Source: Marinirhabdus sp963799365
Lineage (GTDB): Bacteria > Bacteroidota > Bacteroidia > Flavobacteriales > Flavobacteriaceae
DNA length: 64,000 nt
Assembly (NCBI GenBank): GCA_963799365.1
Contig: CAWCWV010000007.1
Location: forward strand, 1-64,000
Reading direction: 5' to 3'
Part shown: one piece after another, positions 33,607 to 43,493 of the stretch
Numbering within the stretch: the stretch's first letter is position 1
Layout of the letters: the number at the start of each line of letters is the position of its first letter
Notes under the pieces: model-generated
Seen by the model: the letters and a program-made list of their open reading frames with translations, nothing else
Told to the model about the DNA's origin: nothing
Database searches by the model: none
Translations under genes and position numbers: made by a program

Positions 33607-34872
33607 TTAAAACTTCGCATAAAATGTAAACTTAACGCTTACGTTATCTTCAAAATCCGGGAGGTTATAGAAGCCATAGCGATACGCTGCGCTCAAACCA
33701 AAGCCAAAAATAAGTTTATTAAGCTCGAATCCGGTTTCGTTATATACTTGGTCTAGCGTGTTAAACGGCAATCCAAAGTGGTTTTCAGGATTTTTAAAAT
33801 CTCCTAGGGCGTGGCGTGTAATGAGTACCAATTCCGGTTTAAAGCGTTCTGCAATATAAAAGCGTCGTAAACTGTGTCGAACTTGCATAGTCACTAATTG
33901 ATCCGAGAAAAATTCGCCAAAATACATGGTCTCAAAACTACGACGACCCGCTACAGAGAAACGTTGTAAAATTTCATCTTTAGTAGGACTGTTAGGATAA
34001 GCGTGGTATAAATGTGTTAAAGGTACATCGCCAATAGCATAGTCCCCTTCTAACAAAAAATTGGTGGAGGAGAGGTCGGTTCTTTTTATGTAATAGTCTA
34101 GTTTTAAACCAAACTTCGTGTAGGTAAAATCACTTTCGGTAATGCCTTTGACGCCTTGTGTTATTTGGGCACTAATTTTCGGGAAGCCGTCAAAATATTC
34201 TATCCTCCCATCTTCTGTGGTGATAAAGTCTGTCTTAGGGCTTATTCGGAACGAAGCGGTGACTTCGGCTAATTCGTAGTTATTATAAAAAACACCATCA
34301 TTGAAAAACTGATAACTTTCAATTTGTTCAATACGACTTCTGGAAACGCGTACTTCGGCTAAAATTTTTTCTAAAAACTCGGCTTGTACATTGGCTTGCC
34401 ATGTTCGTTCTTTATAAAATTGGGTGACGTTTACCAGGCGAGGTTCAAAAACTGAATAGACACGACTATCAGTCAAAAAATCAAACTTTCCAATTTCCTG
34501 GATATCATCTTTGTAATAAAGGTTAAACCAGGTTTTATATTCTTTGTCCAGTCGTATACTACCGCCTGCACTAAATTTAATATCGCGGTCTTTGAATCCA
34601 CGAGCAAAATACCCGCCAATTTTAAATCTATCTGAAAACCTATCGTTTGTAACCCCACCAACACCTAGACGAAGTCCCTCATAGTTGTTAAATTTTATGA
34701 TGTAGCGTAGGTCAATATCAAAAAAACCTACTGGGTAGAACCCTGTGTTAAATGGATTGGCTTTTTCTTCAGCTTTTGTTGCTGTAGTGTCTTTTTCAGT
34801 TTGTATAGCGGGCTCTTGCGCAAAAATTGCCAAGGAAAAAAATACTAAAAATAGCAGTAGAAAACCGCGCAT
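33607..34872 (-). CDS. DUF5686-type outer-membrane beta-barrel protein, short form
   Basis: The 421-residue protein has a signal peptide (MRGFLLLFLVFFSLAIFAQ) and then NPFNTGFYPVGFFDIDLRYI, the entry to the C-terminal barrel seen in DUF5686 proteins, followed by many amphipathic strands and a final strand VKFTFYAKF. Full-length DUF5686 proteins carry an extra N-terminal carboxypeptidase-regulatory domain and are about twice as long; this one has only the barrel. The ATG at 34872 starts the signal peptide; the longer frame begins with TTG. Its position next to frr looks stable rather than accessory. Function unknown. Confidence 0.78.
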   Translation of the reverse strand: MRGFLLLFLVFFSLAIFAQEPAIQTEKDTTATKAEEKANPFNTGFYPVGFFDIDLRYIIKFNNYEGLRLGVGGVTNDRFSDRFKIGGYFARGFKDRDIKFSAGGSIRLDKEYKTWFNLYYKDDIQEIGKFDFLTDSRVYSVFEPRLVNVTQFYKERTWQANVQAEFLEKILAEVRVSRSRIEQIESYQFFNDGVFYNNYELAEVTASFRISPKTDFITTEDGRIEYFDGFPKISAQITQGVKGITESDFTYTKFGLKLDYYIKRTDLSSTNFLLEGDYAIGDVPLTHLYHAYPNSPTKDEILQRFSVAGRRSFETMYFGEFFSDQLVTMQVRHSLRRFYIAERFKPELVLITRHALGDFKNPENHFGLPFNTLDQVYNETGFELNKLIFGFGLSAAYRYGFYNLPDFEDNVSVKFTFYAKF

Positions 34873-34959
34873 ACGTATGAAGAAATTATAGAATGCGAAA
34901 GTAAAAAGAAAGCGGCTCAAAGGCCGCTTGTTTGTGTTTTGTTTAACGTATATGGGCTG

Positions 34960-35514
34960 TTAGACCGTCATGATCTCTTTTTCTTTCTTTTCAAAGATCT
35001 GGTCGATTTTAACGATATGGTTGTCAGTCATTTTTTGAACATCTATTTCCAAATTAGCTTTCATATCTTCTGAAATATCTAATTTTTTAATTTCGTTATT
35101 GGCATTTTTACGGTCATTACGCACCCCAATTTTTGCTTCTTCAGCTTCAGCTTTCGCTTGTTTTGCTAGTTCGGCACGGCGTTCTTCGGTTAAAGGCGGT
35201 ACATTAATAATAACGCTTTCCCCATTACTCATAGGATTAAAGCCTATGTTAGCAAGATGAATGCCTCGTTCAATTTCAGAAATCATTGCTTTTTCCCAGG
35301 GTTGGATAGAAATTGTCATCCCGTCTGGCGTGCTCACGTTGGCTACTTGTCCTAGTGGTGTCTGGTTGCCATAATAATTTACCATGACACTACCCACCAT
35401 TGATGGGGAAGCTTTTCCGGCACGAATATTAACCAACTGTTTTTCTAAATGTTTCAAGGCCTTATCCATGGCCTCTTTTGTTTCGTCTATAATAAATTTT
35501 ATTTCGTCTTCCAT
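34960..35514 (-). CDS. frr: Ribosome recycling factor
   Basis: Releases the ribosome from mRNA after termination, together with EF-G. The 184-residue protein has the family's landmarks: LVNIRAGKASPSMVGSVMVN, TPLGQVANVSTPDGMTISIQ, PPLTEERRAELAKQAK and the closing helix HIVKIDQIFEKKEKEIMTV. Length is normal. It lies downstream of pyrH in the same direction, the usual frr-pyrH neighbourhood, with a 239-bp gap in between that holds no gene. Confidence 0.97.
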   Translation of the reverse strand: MEDEIKFIIDETKEAMDKALKHLEKQLVNIRAGKASPSMVGSVMVNYYGNQTPLGQVANVSTPDGMTISIQPWEKAMISEIERGIHLANIGFNPMSNGESVIINVPPLTEERRAELAKQAKAEAEEAKIGVRNDRKNANNEIKKLDISEDMKANLEIDVQKMTDNHIVKIDQIFEKKEKEIMTV

Positions 35515-35753
35515 ACTTCGACGGAGTTTATACTGAGCCCGTATCAGTTTTTATTTAATTTCAACAGAGTTCTTTTATCGAAGTGCTCACTAACCTTAGA
35601 TTGAGCTTTTTTTAAGATTTTCTATAACTCCGCTCAACATGTCGCGGATTATGTTTTAAATTTCGCTGTAGCGGAATATGGGTTTTTATTTTAATTATTC
35701 GTTTCTAATTCAAAAATTGAACCAACCCAAAAATACTAAAACAATTTGAGATA

Positions 35754-36461
35754 CTAAAGATTCACTTTGGTTCCTATAGTTTCACCGGTTACTACTTTCA
35801 TTAAATTGCCTTTTGTATTCATATCAAACACAATAATAGGTAATTCGTTTTCCTGGCTTAAAGTAAAAGCGGTTGTGTCCATTACTTTTAATCCTTTCTT
35901 GAGTACATCTTCAAAACTAATAAAATCGAATTTTGTTGCAGTAGTATCTTTTTCCGGATCGCTGGTGTAAATACCATCTACACGGGTTCCTTTAAGGATA
36001 ACGTCTGCTTGTATTTCAATAGCGCGAAGTACTGCAGCACTATCTGTTGTGAAATATGGGTTTCCTGTACCACCTCCAAAAATAACCACACGTCCTTTTT
36101 CCAGATGACGAATGGCCTTACGGCGAATAAAAGGTTCTGCCACTTCATTTATTTTTATGGCACTTTGTAGACGTGTTGGAATACCTTCATCTTCTAAAGC
36201 ACTTTGTAATGCCAATCCGTTAATTACCGTTGCAAGCATTCCCATATGGTCTCCTTGTACACGATCCATTCCTTTACTAGCACCTGCTACACCGCGAAAA
36301 ATGTTTCCACCTCCTATTACGATGGCTACTTGAACGCCCAAGGCTGTAATTTCTTTGATTTCGTCGGCATATTCTTTAAGGCGTTCTGGGTCTATACCGT
36401 ATTGACGTTTACCCATTAAGGCTTCACCACTTAATTTAAGGAGGATTCTGTTATAGTGCAT
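35754..36461 (-). CDS. pyrH: Uridylate kinase
   Basis: Phosphorylates UMP to UDP. The 235-residue protein belongs to the amino-acid-kinase fold: LLKLSGEALMGKRQYG at the N-terminus, VAIVIGGGNIFRGVAGASKG, RVVIFGGGTGNPYFTTDSAA and KGTRVDGIYTSDPEKD. The ATG at 36461 is the conserved start (MHYNRILLKLSGEA); the longer frame adds seven residues. Downstream lies frr, upstream tsf behind a terminator. Confidence 0.97.
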   Translation of the reverse strand: MHYNRILLKLSGEALMGKRQYGIDPERLKEYADEIKEITALGVQVAIVIGGGNIFRGVAGASKGMDRVQGDHMGMLATVINGLALQSALEDEGIPTRLQSAIKINEVAEPFIRRKAIRHLEKGRVVIFGGGTGNPYFTTDSAAVLRAIEIQADVILKGTRVDGIYTSDPEKDTTATKFDFISFEDVLKKGLKVMDTTAFTLSQENELPIIVFDMNTKGNLMKVVTGETIGTKVNL

Positions 36462-36576
36462 TAGCGAGATTTTGTTGGGCAAAAATACTAAAAAAGTTCT
36501 CAGTTTTTAGTTGCAGTTGGCAGTAATCACTTTTTTTTAAAAGTAGATTTTTTTGAGCTTGTTATAATCATAAAAA

Positions 36577-36607
36577 AATCCGTTCCCAGAAAATCTGAAA
36601 ACGGATT
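36577..36607 (-). terminator. Rho-independent terminator of tsf
   Basis: A 13-bp stem with two G-U pairs (AATCCGTTTTCAG and CTGGGAACGGATT) is followed by a run of T on the minus strand. Confidence 0.85.
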
Positions 36608-36639
36608 GTAAATTATTGTGTGACACTAAGGTCACTGAG

Positions 36640-36662
36640 TGATCCCGAAAGTTTTCGGGATT
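36640..36662. repeat. Small palindrome of the CCCGAAA...TTTCGGG type
   Basis: ATCCCGAA and TTCGGGAT around a 4-nt centre lie just past the tsf stop. Similar CCCGAt palindromes are dispersed in flavobacterial genomes, including one inside mfd here. Confidence 0.6.
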
Positions 36663-36675
36663 GTATCGAAGTGAA

Positions 36676-37638
36676 CTAAGCTAACGTAACTCTTTTAAAT
36701 CCAACTACTTCAACGCCTTGGTCTGCTACGTACGCTGCAACAGATTTTTTGTCGTCCATAATGTAGTTTTGATCCAAAAGACACTGCTCTTGGTCTAAGG
36801 TAGTATTGTCGCTAATGTAACGCTCTATTTTACCAGGAAGGATTTTATCCCAGATTTGTTCTGGTTTTCCTTCAGCCTTTAATTGCTCTTTTGCTTCAGC
36901 TTCGGCTTTTGCCATTGCTGCTTCAGTTAATTGCGCTCTTGAGATAAATTCAGGAACATTTTTTAGGGTTTTTCCTAAACGTCCTAATTCAATATTCTCT
37001 TTTTCAATAACAGCAATTCTCGCTTCCGTTTCAGAAGCTACATACGCTGCATCAAAATCTTTGTAAGATAATGTAGTTGCTCCCATGGAAGCTACTTGCA
37101 TTGATACGTTTTTGGCTACTTCTTCAGCATTGTCGATAGCTTTCGACAGTCCTGTTAACGCACCAATTTTGTTACCGTGAATGTAGGTTCCTACGAAAGG
37201 AGCCTCCAAGATTTCAAATCCACCGATTTCAATTTTCTCGCCAATCACACCTGTTTGCTCGATCAATTTCTCTTGAACAGTCATTCCGTCAAAATCTGAA
37301 GCTAATAATTCTTCTTTAGAATTTACATTAATTGCTATATCGGCAATTTTTTGTGCCAATTCTTTGTAAGAATCGTTTTTTGATACAAAATCTGTCTCAC
37401 AGTTTACTGAAACTACAACACCTCTAGTGTTGGCATCGTTTATTTTTGAAACAACAGCCCCTTCACTAGAGTCACGGTCTGCTCTTTTTTCAGCAATCTT
37501 TTGTCCTTTTTTTCTAAGGATGCTAATTGCTTCTTCCATATTACCTTCTGCTTCAACCAATGCCTTTTTACAGTCCATCATACCAGCTCCGGTCTTTTTT
37601 CTTAATTCGTTTACTTCTGCGGCAGTTACTTTTACCAT
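36676..37638 (-). CDS. tsf: Translation elongation factor Ts
   Basis: Nucleotide exchange factor for EF-Tu. The N-terminal UBA-like domain (VNELRKKTGAGMMDCKKALV) is followed by the EF-Tu-contact motif CETDFVSKND and the core dimer-type domains. At 320 residues it is longer than the proteobacterial protein because of an insertion after about residue 200 that Bacteroidota share. It follows rpsB, as in most bacteria, with a hairpin between them. Confidence 0.97.
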   Translation of the reverse strand: MVKVTAAEVNELRKKTGAGMMDCKKALVEAEGNMEEAISILRKKGQKIAEKRADRDSSEGAVVSKINDANTRGVVVSVNCETDFVSKNDSYKELAQKIADIAINVNSKEELLASDFDGMTVQEKLIEQTGVIGEKIEIGGFEILEAPFVGTYIHGNKIGALTGLSKAIDNAEEVAKNVSMQVASMGATTLSYKDFDAAYVASETEARIAVIEKENIELGRLGKTLKNVPEFISRAQLTEAAMAKAEAEAKEQLKAEGKPEQIWDKILPGKIERYISDNTTLDQEQCLLDQNYIMDDKKSVAAYVADQGVEVVGFKRVTLA

Positions 37639-37697
37639 CGTATTTATTTTTTATAGTTTGTGCTCACGCACTCACATTATTTATTATTATGTATTGA

Positions 37698-37746
37698 AAA
37701 AAGTCGTCGCAAATTTCAGTTATAGAAATGAACCTGACGACTTTTT
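37698..37746. terminator. Hairpin between rpsB and tsf
   Basis: Arms AAAAAGTCGTC and GACGACTTTTT enclose an inner ATTTC/GAAAT stem. T-rich on both strands, so it can terminate or attenuate rpsB transcripts before tsf. Confidence 0.7.
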
Positions 37747-37807
37747 AATTTTATGAAGTATTTATTTTCTTCAGCAACACTGTAAACTGTCACTGCCTAC
37801 TAATAAT

Positions 37808-38731
37808 CTATTCTTCTTCTTTTGTTAAACCTGCTTTTTCCATTGTCTCAGATTTAGACTCAAGTACGACAGATTCTTTAGCATCTTTTTTTGCTTTTTC
37901 ATCACTCGTACTTACAGTAGGTGCTCCTGAAACTGTAGTTGCCTCTACAGCAACTCTTTTCTTTTTAGGCTTGTCTGCCTTATCAGATTTTCCTTCTTTT
38001 TTCTTTTTTGGAGCTTCCTGGTCATCTTCATCTTTTCCAGATTTACGTTCAGTAAGTCCAGATGCTATAGCATCGGTCACGCTAGTAATGATCTTCTCGA
38101 TAGACTTAGATGCATCATCGTTTGATGGGATGGCATAATCAATCTCGCGTGGGTCGCTATTGGTATCTACCATAGCAAAGATTGGGATGTTCAGTTTTTG
38201 AGCTTCTTTCACAGCAATGTGCTCACGTGTAGTGTCTACAATAAACAATGCACCTGGAAGACGGCTCATTTCGCTAATAGAACCTAAATTCTTTTCTAGC
38301 TTCGCTCTTAAACGATCTACTGCCAAACGCTCTTTCTTAGAAAGGGTCATGAAAGTTCCATCCTGCTTCATTCTATCAATAGAGGCCATTTTCTTAACGG
38401 CTTTTCTGATAGTTACAAAATTAGTTAACATACCACCTGGCCATCTTTCTGTGATGTACGGCATGTTTACATTTTTTACTTTTTCTGCAACGATGTCTTT
38501 TGCTTGCTTTTTAGTAGCTACAAAAAGAATTTTACGACCACTAGCTGCAATTTTAGCCAAAGCATCGTTTGCTTCCTTAAGTTTTGCGGTAGTTTTGTAA
38601 AGATTGATGATGTGGATACCGTTACGTTCCATATAGATATACGGGGCCATGTTCGGGTTCCATTTTCTGGTAAGGTGTCCAAAGTGTACACCTGCGTCAA
38701 GGAGTTCCTTAACTTGATTGTTGTCTGCCAT
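37808..38731 (-). CDS. rpsB: 30S ribosomal protein S2 with charged C-terminal extension
   Basis: Residues 1-235 are standard S2: LLDAGVHFGHLTRKWNPNMA, FVATKKQAKDIV, ERWPGGMLTNFVTIRKAVKK and IFAMVDTNSDPREIDYAIPS. The remaining 70 residues are a lysine- and glutamate-rich tail (KKKKEGKSDKADKPKKKR and on), unstructured in appearance and typical of Flavobacteriia. Upstream lies a GC-rich hairpin at 38819-38842 that may be a leader or the rpsI terminator. Confidence 0.96.
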   Translation of the reverse strand: MADNNQVKELLDAGVHFGHLTRKWNPNMAPYIYMERNGIHIINLYKTTAKLKEANDALAKIAASGRKILFVATKKQAKDIVAEKVKNVNMPYITERWPGGMLTNFVTIRKAVKKMASIDRMKQDGTFMTLSKKERLAVDRLRAKLEKNLGSISEMSRLPGALFIVDTTREHIAVKEAQKLNIPIFAMVDTNSDPREIDYAIPSNDDASKSIEKIITSVTDAIASGLTERKSGKDEDDQEAPKKKKEGKSDKADKPKKKRVAVEATTVSGAPTVSTSDEKAKKDAKESVVLESKSETMEKAGLTKEEE

Positions 38732-38818
38732 TTTGTTTTTAGTTTACGTTCTGTAAATTTAGATCGCAATCTGTCCTTCAGTTTTTCTGAAATCTTTGAT
38801 TTAGATGCTAAACTAATT

Positions 38819-38842
38819 GTCCCGCCCGGCAAAGAGCGGGAC
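38819..38842 (-). promoter_or_regulatory. GC-rich hairpin upstream of rpsB
   Basis: Perfect 7-bp arms GTCCCGC and GCGGGAC with a 10-nt GC-rich loop, 88 bp upstream of the rpsB ATG and 90 bp after the rpsI stop. It lacks a T-run, so a structured S2 leader is as likely as a terminator. Confidence 0.4.
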
Positions 38843-38931
38843 TAACAGCTTATTAATAATTGTATTTGTATGAACTTGTATAAATCGCCAACCAATGTTG
38901 CAAAGCAACGTAGGCTGAGCGGAGCCGAAGC

Positions 38932-39318
38932 CTAACGCTTAGAGAACTGGAATTTCTTACGGGCTTTCTTCTGACCGAATTTCTTACGTTCCACCATACG
39001 CGGGTCTCTTGTAAGTAATCCTTCTGGCTTCAATAGGCCTCTGTTCTCATCGTTTAACGTGCACATAGCACGAGAAATTGCCAAGCGAATTGCTTCTGCC
39101 TGACCAGTAATACCACCTCCAAATACATTAACAGTAATGTCGAAAGTCTCTTCGTTACCTGTTATTTGTAATGGCTGCTTTACTTTATATTGTAAAGTTG
39201 CAGTAGTAAAATAATTAGTTAATTCGCGCTTGTTGATAGTGATATCTCCTTTTCCTTCTGAAAGGTATACACGTGCAACAGCGGTTTTTCTTCTACCAAT
39301 TTTGTGAATTGTCTCCAT
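38932..39318 (-). CDS. rpsI: 30S ribosomal protein S9
   Basis: The 128-residue protein has HKIGRRKTAVARVYLSEGKG at the N-terminus, VNVFGGGITGQAEAIRLAIS in the middle and the basic tail KKFGQKKARKKFQFSKR that reaches the ribosomal P site. It overlaps rplM by one base (TAATG), so L13 and S9 are translationally coupled, as in most bacteria. Confidence 0.98.
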   Translation of the reverse strand: METIHKIGRRKTAVARVYLSEGKGDITINKRELTNYFTTATLQYKVKQPLQITGNEETFDITVNVFGGGITGQAEAIRLAISRAMCTLNDENRGLLKPEGLLTRDPRMVERKKFGQKKARKKFQFSKR

Positions 39319-39773
39319 TACTTGTTGTCGTTAAGGTTAATTACTCTGGGTTTTTGCGCTTCTTGTCCGTGGTTGTCGTCTGAATAAACTTTTAGATTTC
39401 TGAAAATTGCAGCTCCTAATTTATTTTTAGGTAGCATTCCTTTTACAGATTTTTCAATAAGTCTAGCAGGATCTTTTCCAAACAATTCTTTGGCAGTTAA
39501 AGAACGTTGTCCACCAGGATAACCTGTGTGGCGTATGTATTCTTTAGATTCCCATTTGTTTCCTGATAACTGGATTTTGGCAGCATTCGTAACAATTACG
39601 TTGTCGCCACAATCTACGTGTGGAGTAAAACTTGGTTTGTGTTTTCCGCGAAGTAATTTAGCAACTTCACTTGCAAGACGACCCAATGTTTGGCCGTCCG
39701 CATCCACCAACAACCACTCCTTAGTAACGGTTGCCTTATTGGCAGATACTGTTTTGTAACTCAATGTGTCCAT
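39318..39773 (-). CDS. rplM: 50S ribosomal protein L13
   Basis: The 151-residue protein has KEWLLVDADGQTLGRLASEV, LLRGKHKPSFTPHVDCGDNV and MLPKNKLGAAIFRNLKVY, all standard L13 blocks. First gene of the rplM-rpsI operon, with a textbook promoter 78 bp upstream and a short leader. Confidence 0.98.
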   Translation of the reverse strand: MDTLSYKTVSANKATVTKEWLLVDADGQTLGRLASEVAKLLRGKHKPSFTPHVDCGDNVIVTNAAKIQLSGNKWESKEYIRHTGYPGGQRSLTAKELFGKDPARLIEKSVKGMLPKNKLGAAIFRNLKVYSDDNHGQEAQKPRVINLNDNK

Positions 39774-39850
39774 TTCGTTCTTTGTGTAAATAGTTAATAA
39801 TTCATTGTTTTCACCCGTCCAAACAGAATTTTTCCGCTTTTTAAGGGGTG

Positions 39851-39880
39851 CAAATGTAAGGTTATTTATTTGAATGACAA
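39851..39880 (-). promoter_or_regulatory. rplM-rpsI promoter
   Basis: Minus-strand TTG (39880-39878), 19-bp spacer, TACATTTG (39858-39851): an exact fit to the Bacteroidota TTG / TAnnTTTG consensus. Confidence 0.85.
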
Positions 39881-39947
39881 GGTCTCGAATATTATTTTTT
39901 AACTGAAATCCAGAAGGGTCAAAATTGAATTACTTCTTTATGCGAAT

Positions 39948-42900
39948 TTATCCCAAAGTTACAATCAAATCATCCTGCATGACCAAAGTACCTTCCTGCA
40001 AAGCAATATTTTTTATCTTCCCGCTACTTAATGCCAGTACTGTACTCTCCATTTTCATAGCTTCCAACACAAATAACGGATCATTTGCTTTCACTTCCTG
40101 CCCTTTTTTTACCAGGATTTTATAGAGCATCCCCTGTAATGGCGCTCCGTATTGGTTTTCATCTTCCGAATCTGCTTTTATATTTTGTACTTTTTTTACG
40201 TCTACAGACTTATCCTTAATTTCTACAAAGCGATTCTCACCATTTACCGAAAAGAACACTATCCTAAATCCATCATCGTTAGGGATTCCTACCGAAAGCA
40301 ATTTCACAGCAATAGTTTTTCCAGGTTCCAATTCTATCATGGTCTCTTCCCGAAGTTTCATAGGATAGAAGAAATTTTTGGTCGATAAAATCGCCGTACT
40401 TCCAAATAACTTATATTTTTCATGAGCCGCCTCAAAAACACGTGGGTATAAACTGTAGCTCAAGAAATCCTCAAACTCAATAGGCCTGCTGAAGCCTTTC
40501 TGAAATTTCTTTTTAAAGACCTTAAACTCTTCCTCAAAATCTATAGGCGTTAAATGTGCATTCGGTCTATCGGTATAAGGTTTGCTGCCTTTTAAAATTA
40601 TTTTTTGAAGTTTCTTCGGAAAGCCACCCATGGGTTGCCCCAGATCTCCTTTGAAGAAGTTAATCACAGATTCTGGAAACGAAATAGTTTCACCGCGCTT
40701 CATCACATCCTCCGGAGTTAAATTATTAGTTACCATAAATATCGCCATATCACCCACGACTTTACTACTAGGCGTCACTTTTACTAAGTTTCCGAAGAGC
40801 GCATTTACCTGCTCATACATTTTCTTCACTTCGCTGAAACGATCTCCAAGTCCAAGCGCTTCGGCCTGCGGACGTAAATTTGAATACTGCCCACCAGGGA
40901 TTTCGTGCTGATACACTTCGGCAGTTCCTGCTTTCAAATCGGATTCAAACGGATAGTAATATTCCCGAACGTCCTCCCAATAGTTGGAAAACTGATTTAG
41001 CTTCGTCATATCAAATTCGTTGGCGCGTTCGTGACGTTTCATCATTTCCACTACCGAGTTAAAATTGGGTTGGGAGGTAAGTCCTGAAAGTCCGCCCAAA
41101 GCAACATCCACAACATCTACCCCTGCTTCGATCGCTTTTAAATAGGTGGCAGATTGTATGGAAGAAGTATCGTGCGTATGTAAATGCAACGGAATTTTTA
41201 CAGTGTCTTTTAAAGCGCCAATTAATTCAGTCGCTGCATACGGTTTTAATAAACCTGCCATGTCTTTTATACAAATAATGTGCGCGCCTGCGTTTTCAAG
41301 ATCTTTTGCAAGTTGTGTGTAGTATTTCAAGGTGTATTTTGCTTCATCAGGATTTAGAATATCTCCTGTATAACTTATGGCAGCTTCGGCTAGTCCTCCT
41401 GTTTTATTGCGTACATAATTAATACTTGGCGTCATTGCTTTTACCCAGTTTAACGAGTCGAAGATTCTGAAAATATCAATTCCGTTTTCCCATGACGTTT
41501 CAATAAACTTTTCAATTAAATTGTCTGGATAGGCTTTGTACCCTACCCCATTACTGCCTCGCAACAACATTTGGAATAAAATATTAGGCATTAATTTCCG
41601 CAATTCTCTTAAACGTGTCCAGGGACTTTCATTCAAAAATCGAAGGGCCACATCAAACGTAGCGCCTCCCCACATTTCAATACTAAAAGTGTTGGGATGA
41701 TTCTTCGCAAAACTTTCAGCTATATTCACCAAATCGTAATTCCGCATGCGTGTTGCCAACAGCGATTGGTGGGCATCCCGCATGGTGGTGTCTGTAAAAT
41801 GAATTTTCTTTTCAGCTTTTAACCATTTTGAAAATCCGTCAGGACCTAGTTCTGTTAAAAGATCTTTGGTGCCTTTAGGGAAGGGTGCATTTGGATCGAA
41901 TGCCGGGACGATAGGAATTCGGAATTTTTTGTTTTCATCTATAAACTTCACATCTGGATTACCGTTTACAATGACTTCGCCCAAATAATTGGTAATTTTT
42001 GTAGTTCGATCCTGTGGCATTTTAATATCAAAAAGCGCAGGCGTGTTTCCAATAAAATTAACAGATGCCTTTCCTTCTTTAAAGGTGTCATGCTGAATGA
42101 CATTCTGAAGAAAATGGATATTGGTCTTCACGCCACGAATCCTAAATTCTTTTAAAGCGCGCGTCATTTTACGAACGGCGCCATCCAATGTACGTCCGTG
42201 TGCCGAAACTTTTACCAGCATCGAATCGAAAAACGGACTCACACTATAAGACTGATAAATACTACCCGCATCCAACCGAATCCCCATTCCTGAGGCGCTT
42301 CGGTAGGTGGTAATTGTACCATAATCTGGTGTAAAATTATTGGCAGGATCTTCGGTTGTTAATCTGCACTGTATGGCAAATCCATAGGTTTGAAGTGAAG
42401 ACTGGTCATAAATTTTAATCTGCTTGTCATTCAGTTTGTAGCCACCTGCAACAAATATTTGCGTTTTTATAAGGTCTATTCCTGTGACCATTTCAGTAAC
42501 GGTATGCTCTACCTGGATTCGCGGATTTACCTCGATAAAGTATACGTGGTCGTCCTTATCTACTAAAAATTCAACCGTACCTACATTATTATAACTTACT
42601 TCTTTGGCAATCTTCACAGCGTATGTGTATAACTGTTCCTTTACTTTTTCTGAAACATTAAAAGAAGGCGCCATCTCAACTACTTTTTGGTGACGACGTT
42701 GTACCGAACAATCCCGCTCGTATAAATGGCGAATGTTCCCGTGATTATCTGCCACGATCTGTACTTCCAAATGCTTTGGCTCTTCTACATATTTCTCTAA
42801 AAACATAGTATCATCTCCAAAAGCATTTAAAGATTCACTTTTTGCCGAAGTAAAATTGTTTTCTAAATCTTCCGAAGAACGTATAATACGCATTCCACGA

Positions 42901-43400
42901 CCACCACCCCCTGAGGCTGCTTTCAGCATAACTGGATAGCCAATATTGTTGGCTTCAGAAAGCGCTACTTTTATGTTAGTCAGTTTTTTGGTGTTGCTTT
43001 GTATGATTGGGACTTTGCACTTTTTTGCAATTTTTTTGGCGGTAATTTTATCACCTAAAGCGTCCATAACTTCTGGGTCCGGACCAATAAAAATGATGCC
43101 GTTTTCAGCACACTTTCGAGCAAAATCTGAATTTTCAGAAAGAAACCCATAGCCAGGGTGGATGGCATCTACATATTTGGATTTGGCCAAAGCAATAATG
43201 GCATCACTATCCAGATAAGGTTTTAACGGCTGGTCGTTTGCTCCAATCTGGTATGCCTCGTCTGCTTTATAACGGTGTTGCGAGTAGCGATCTTCGAAGG
43301 TATATATAGCAACAGTTTGTAGATTTATTTCGGTACACGCGCGAAATACACGAATGGCGATTTCACCACGGTTGGCAACTAGGACTTTTTTAATTTTCAT
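39948..43400 (-). CDS. pyc: Pyruvate carboxylase
   Basis: Makes oxaloacetate from pyruvate, bicarbonate and ATP, refilling the citric-acid cycle. The 1150-residue chain has the full domain order: biotin carboxylase (KKVLVANRGEIAIRVFRACT, AASGGGGRGMRIIRS, FIEVNPRIQVEHTVTEMV), carboxyltransferase from about residue 530 (HFTDTTMRDAHQSLLATRMR, FSIEMWGGATFDVALRFLNE, HLHTHDT) and the biotin carrier at the end with the biotin lysine in VLEAMKMES. Length matches single-chain pyruvate carboxylases. No promoter box is evident upstream; the ATG at 43400 is clear. Confidence 0.97.
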   Translation of the reverse strand: MKIKKVLVANRGEIAIRVFRACTEINLQTVAIYTFEDRYSQHRYKADEAYQIGANDQPLKPYLDSDAIIALAKSKYVDAIHPGYGFLSENSDFARKCAENGIIFIGPDPEVMDALGDKITAKKIAKKCKVPIIQSNTKKLTNIKVALSEANNIGYPVMLKAASGGGGRGMRIIRSSEDLENNFTSAKSESLNAFGDDTMFLEKYVEEPKHLEVQIVADNHGNIRHLYERDCSVQRRHQKVVEMAPSFNVSEKVKEQLYTYAVKIAKEVSYNNVGTVEFLVDKDDHVYFIEVNPRIQVEHTVTEMVTGIDLIKTQIFVAGGYKLNDKQIKIYDQSSLQTYGFAIQCRLTTEDPANNFTPDYGTITTYRSASGMGIRLDAGSIYQSYSVSPFFDSMLVKVSAHGRTLDGAVRKMTRALKEFRIRGVKTNIHFLQNVIQHDTFKEGKASVNFIGNTPALFDIKMPQDRTTKITNYLGEVIVNGNPDVKFIDENKKFRIPIVPAFDPNAPFPKGTKDLLTELGPDGFSKWLKAEKKIHFTDTTMRDAHQSLLATRMRNYDLVNIAESFAKNHPNTFSIEMWGGATFDVALRFLNESPWTRLRELRKLMPNILFQMLLRGSNGVGYKAYPDNLIEKFIETSWENGIDIFRIFDSLNWVKAMTPSINYVRNKTGGLAEAAISYTGDILNPDEAKYTLKYYTQLAKDLENAGAHIICIKDMAGLLKPYAATELIGALKDTVKIPLHLHTHDTSSIQSATYLKAIEAGVDVVDVALGGLSGLTSQPNFNSVVEMMKRHERANEFDMTKLNQFSNYWEDVREYYYPFESDLKAGTAEVYQHEIPGGQYSNLRPQAEALGLGDRFSEVKKMYEQVNALFGNLVKVTPSSKVVGDMAIFMVTNNLTPEDVMKRGETISFPESVINFFKGDLGQPMGGFPKKLQKIILKGSKPYTDRPNAHLTPIDFEEEFKVFKKKFQKGFSRPIEFEDFLSYSLYPRVFEAAHEKYKLFGSTAILSTKNFFYPMKLREETMIELEPGKTIAVKLLSVGIPNDDGFRIVFFSVNGENRFVEIKDKSVDVKKVQNIKADSEDENQYGAPLQGMLYKILVKKGQEVKANDPLFVLEAMKMESTVLALSSGKIKNIALQEGTLVMQDDLIVTLG

Positions 43401-43493
43401 GATACTAAGTTAAGATTGCTTAAAGGTACGAAATTTGTTATGCGTGCATAGTAAATTGCACAAAATAATTTGTGACTATTACTTGAATTTGGA

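Noticed and set aside
38217..38600. 127-aa plus-strand frame opposite rpsB
   Set aside because: Shadow of a ribosomal protein gene with strong coding evidence.
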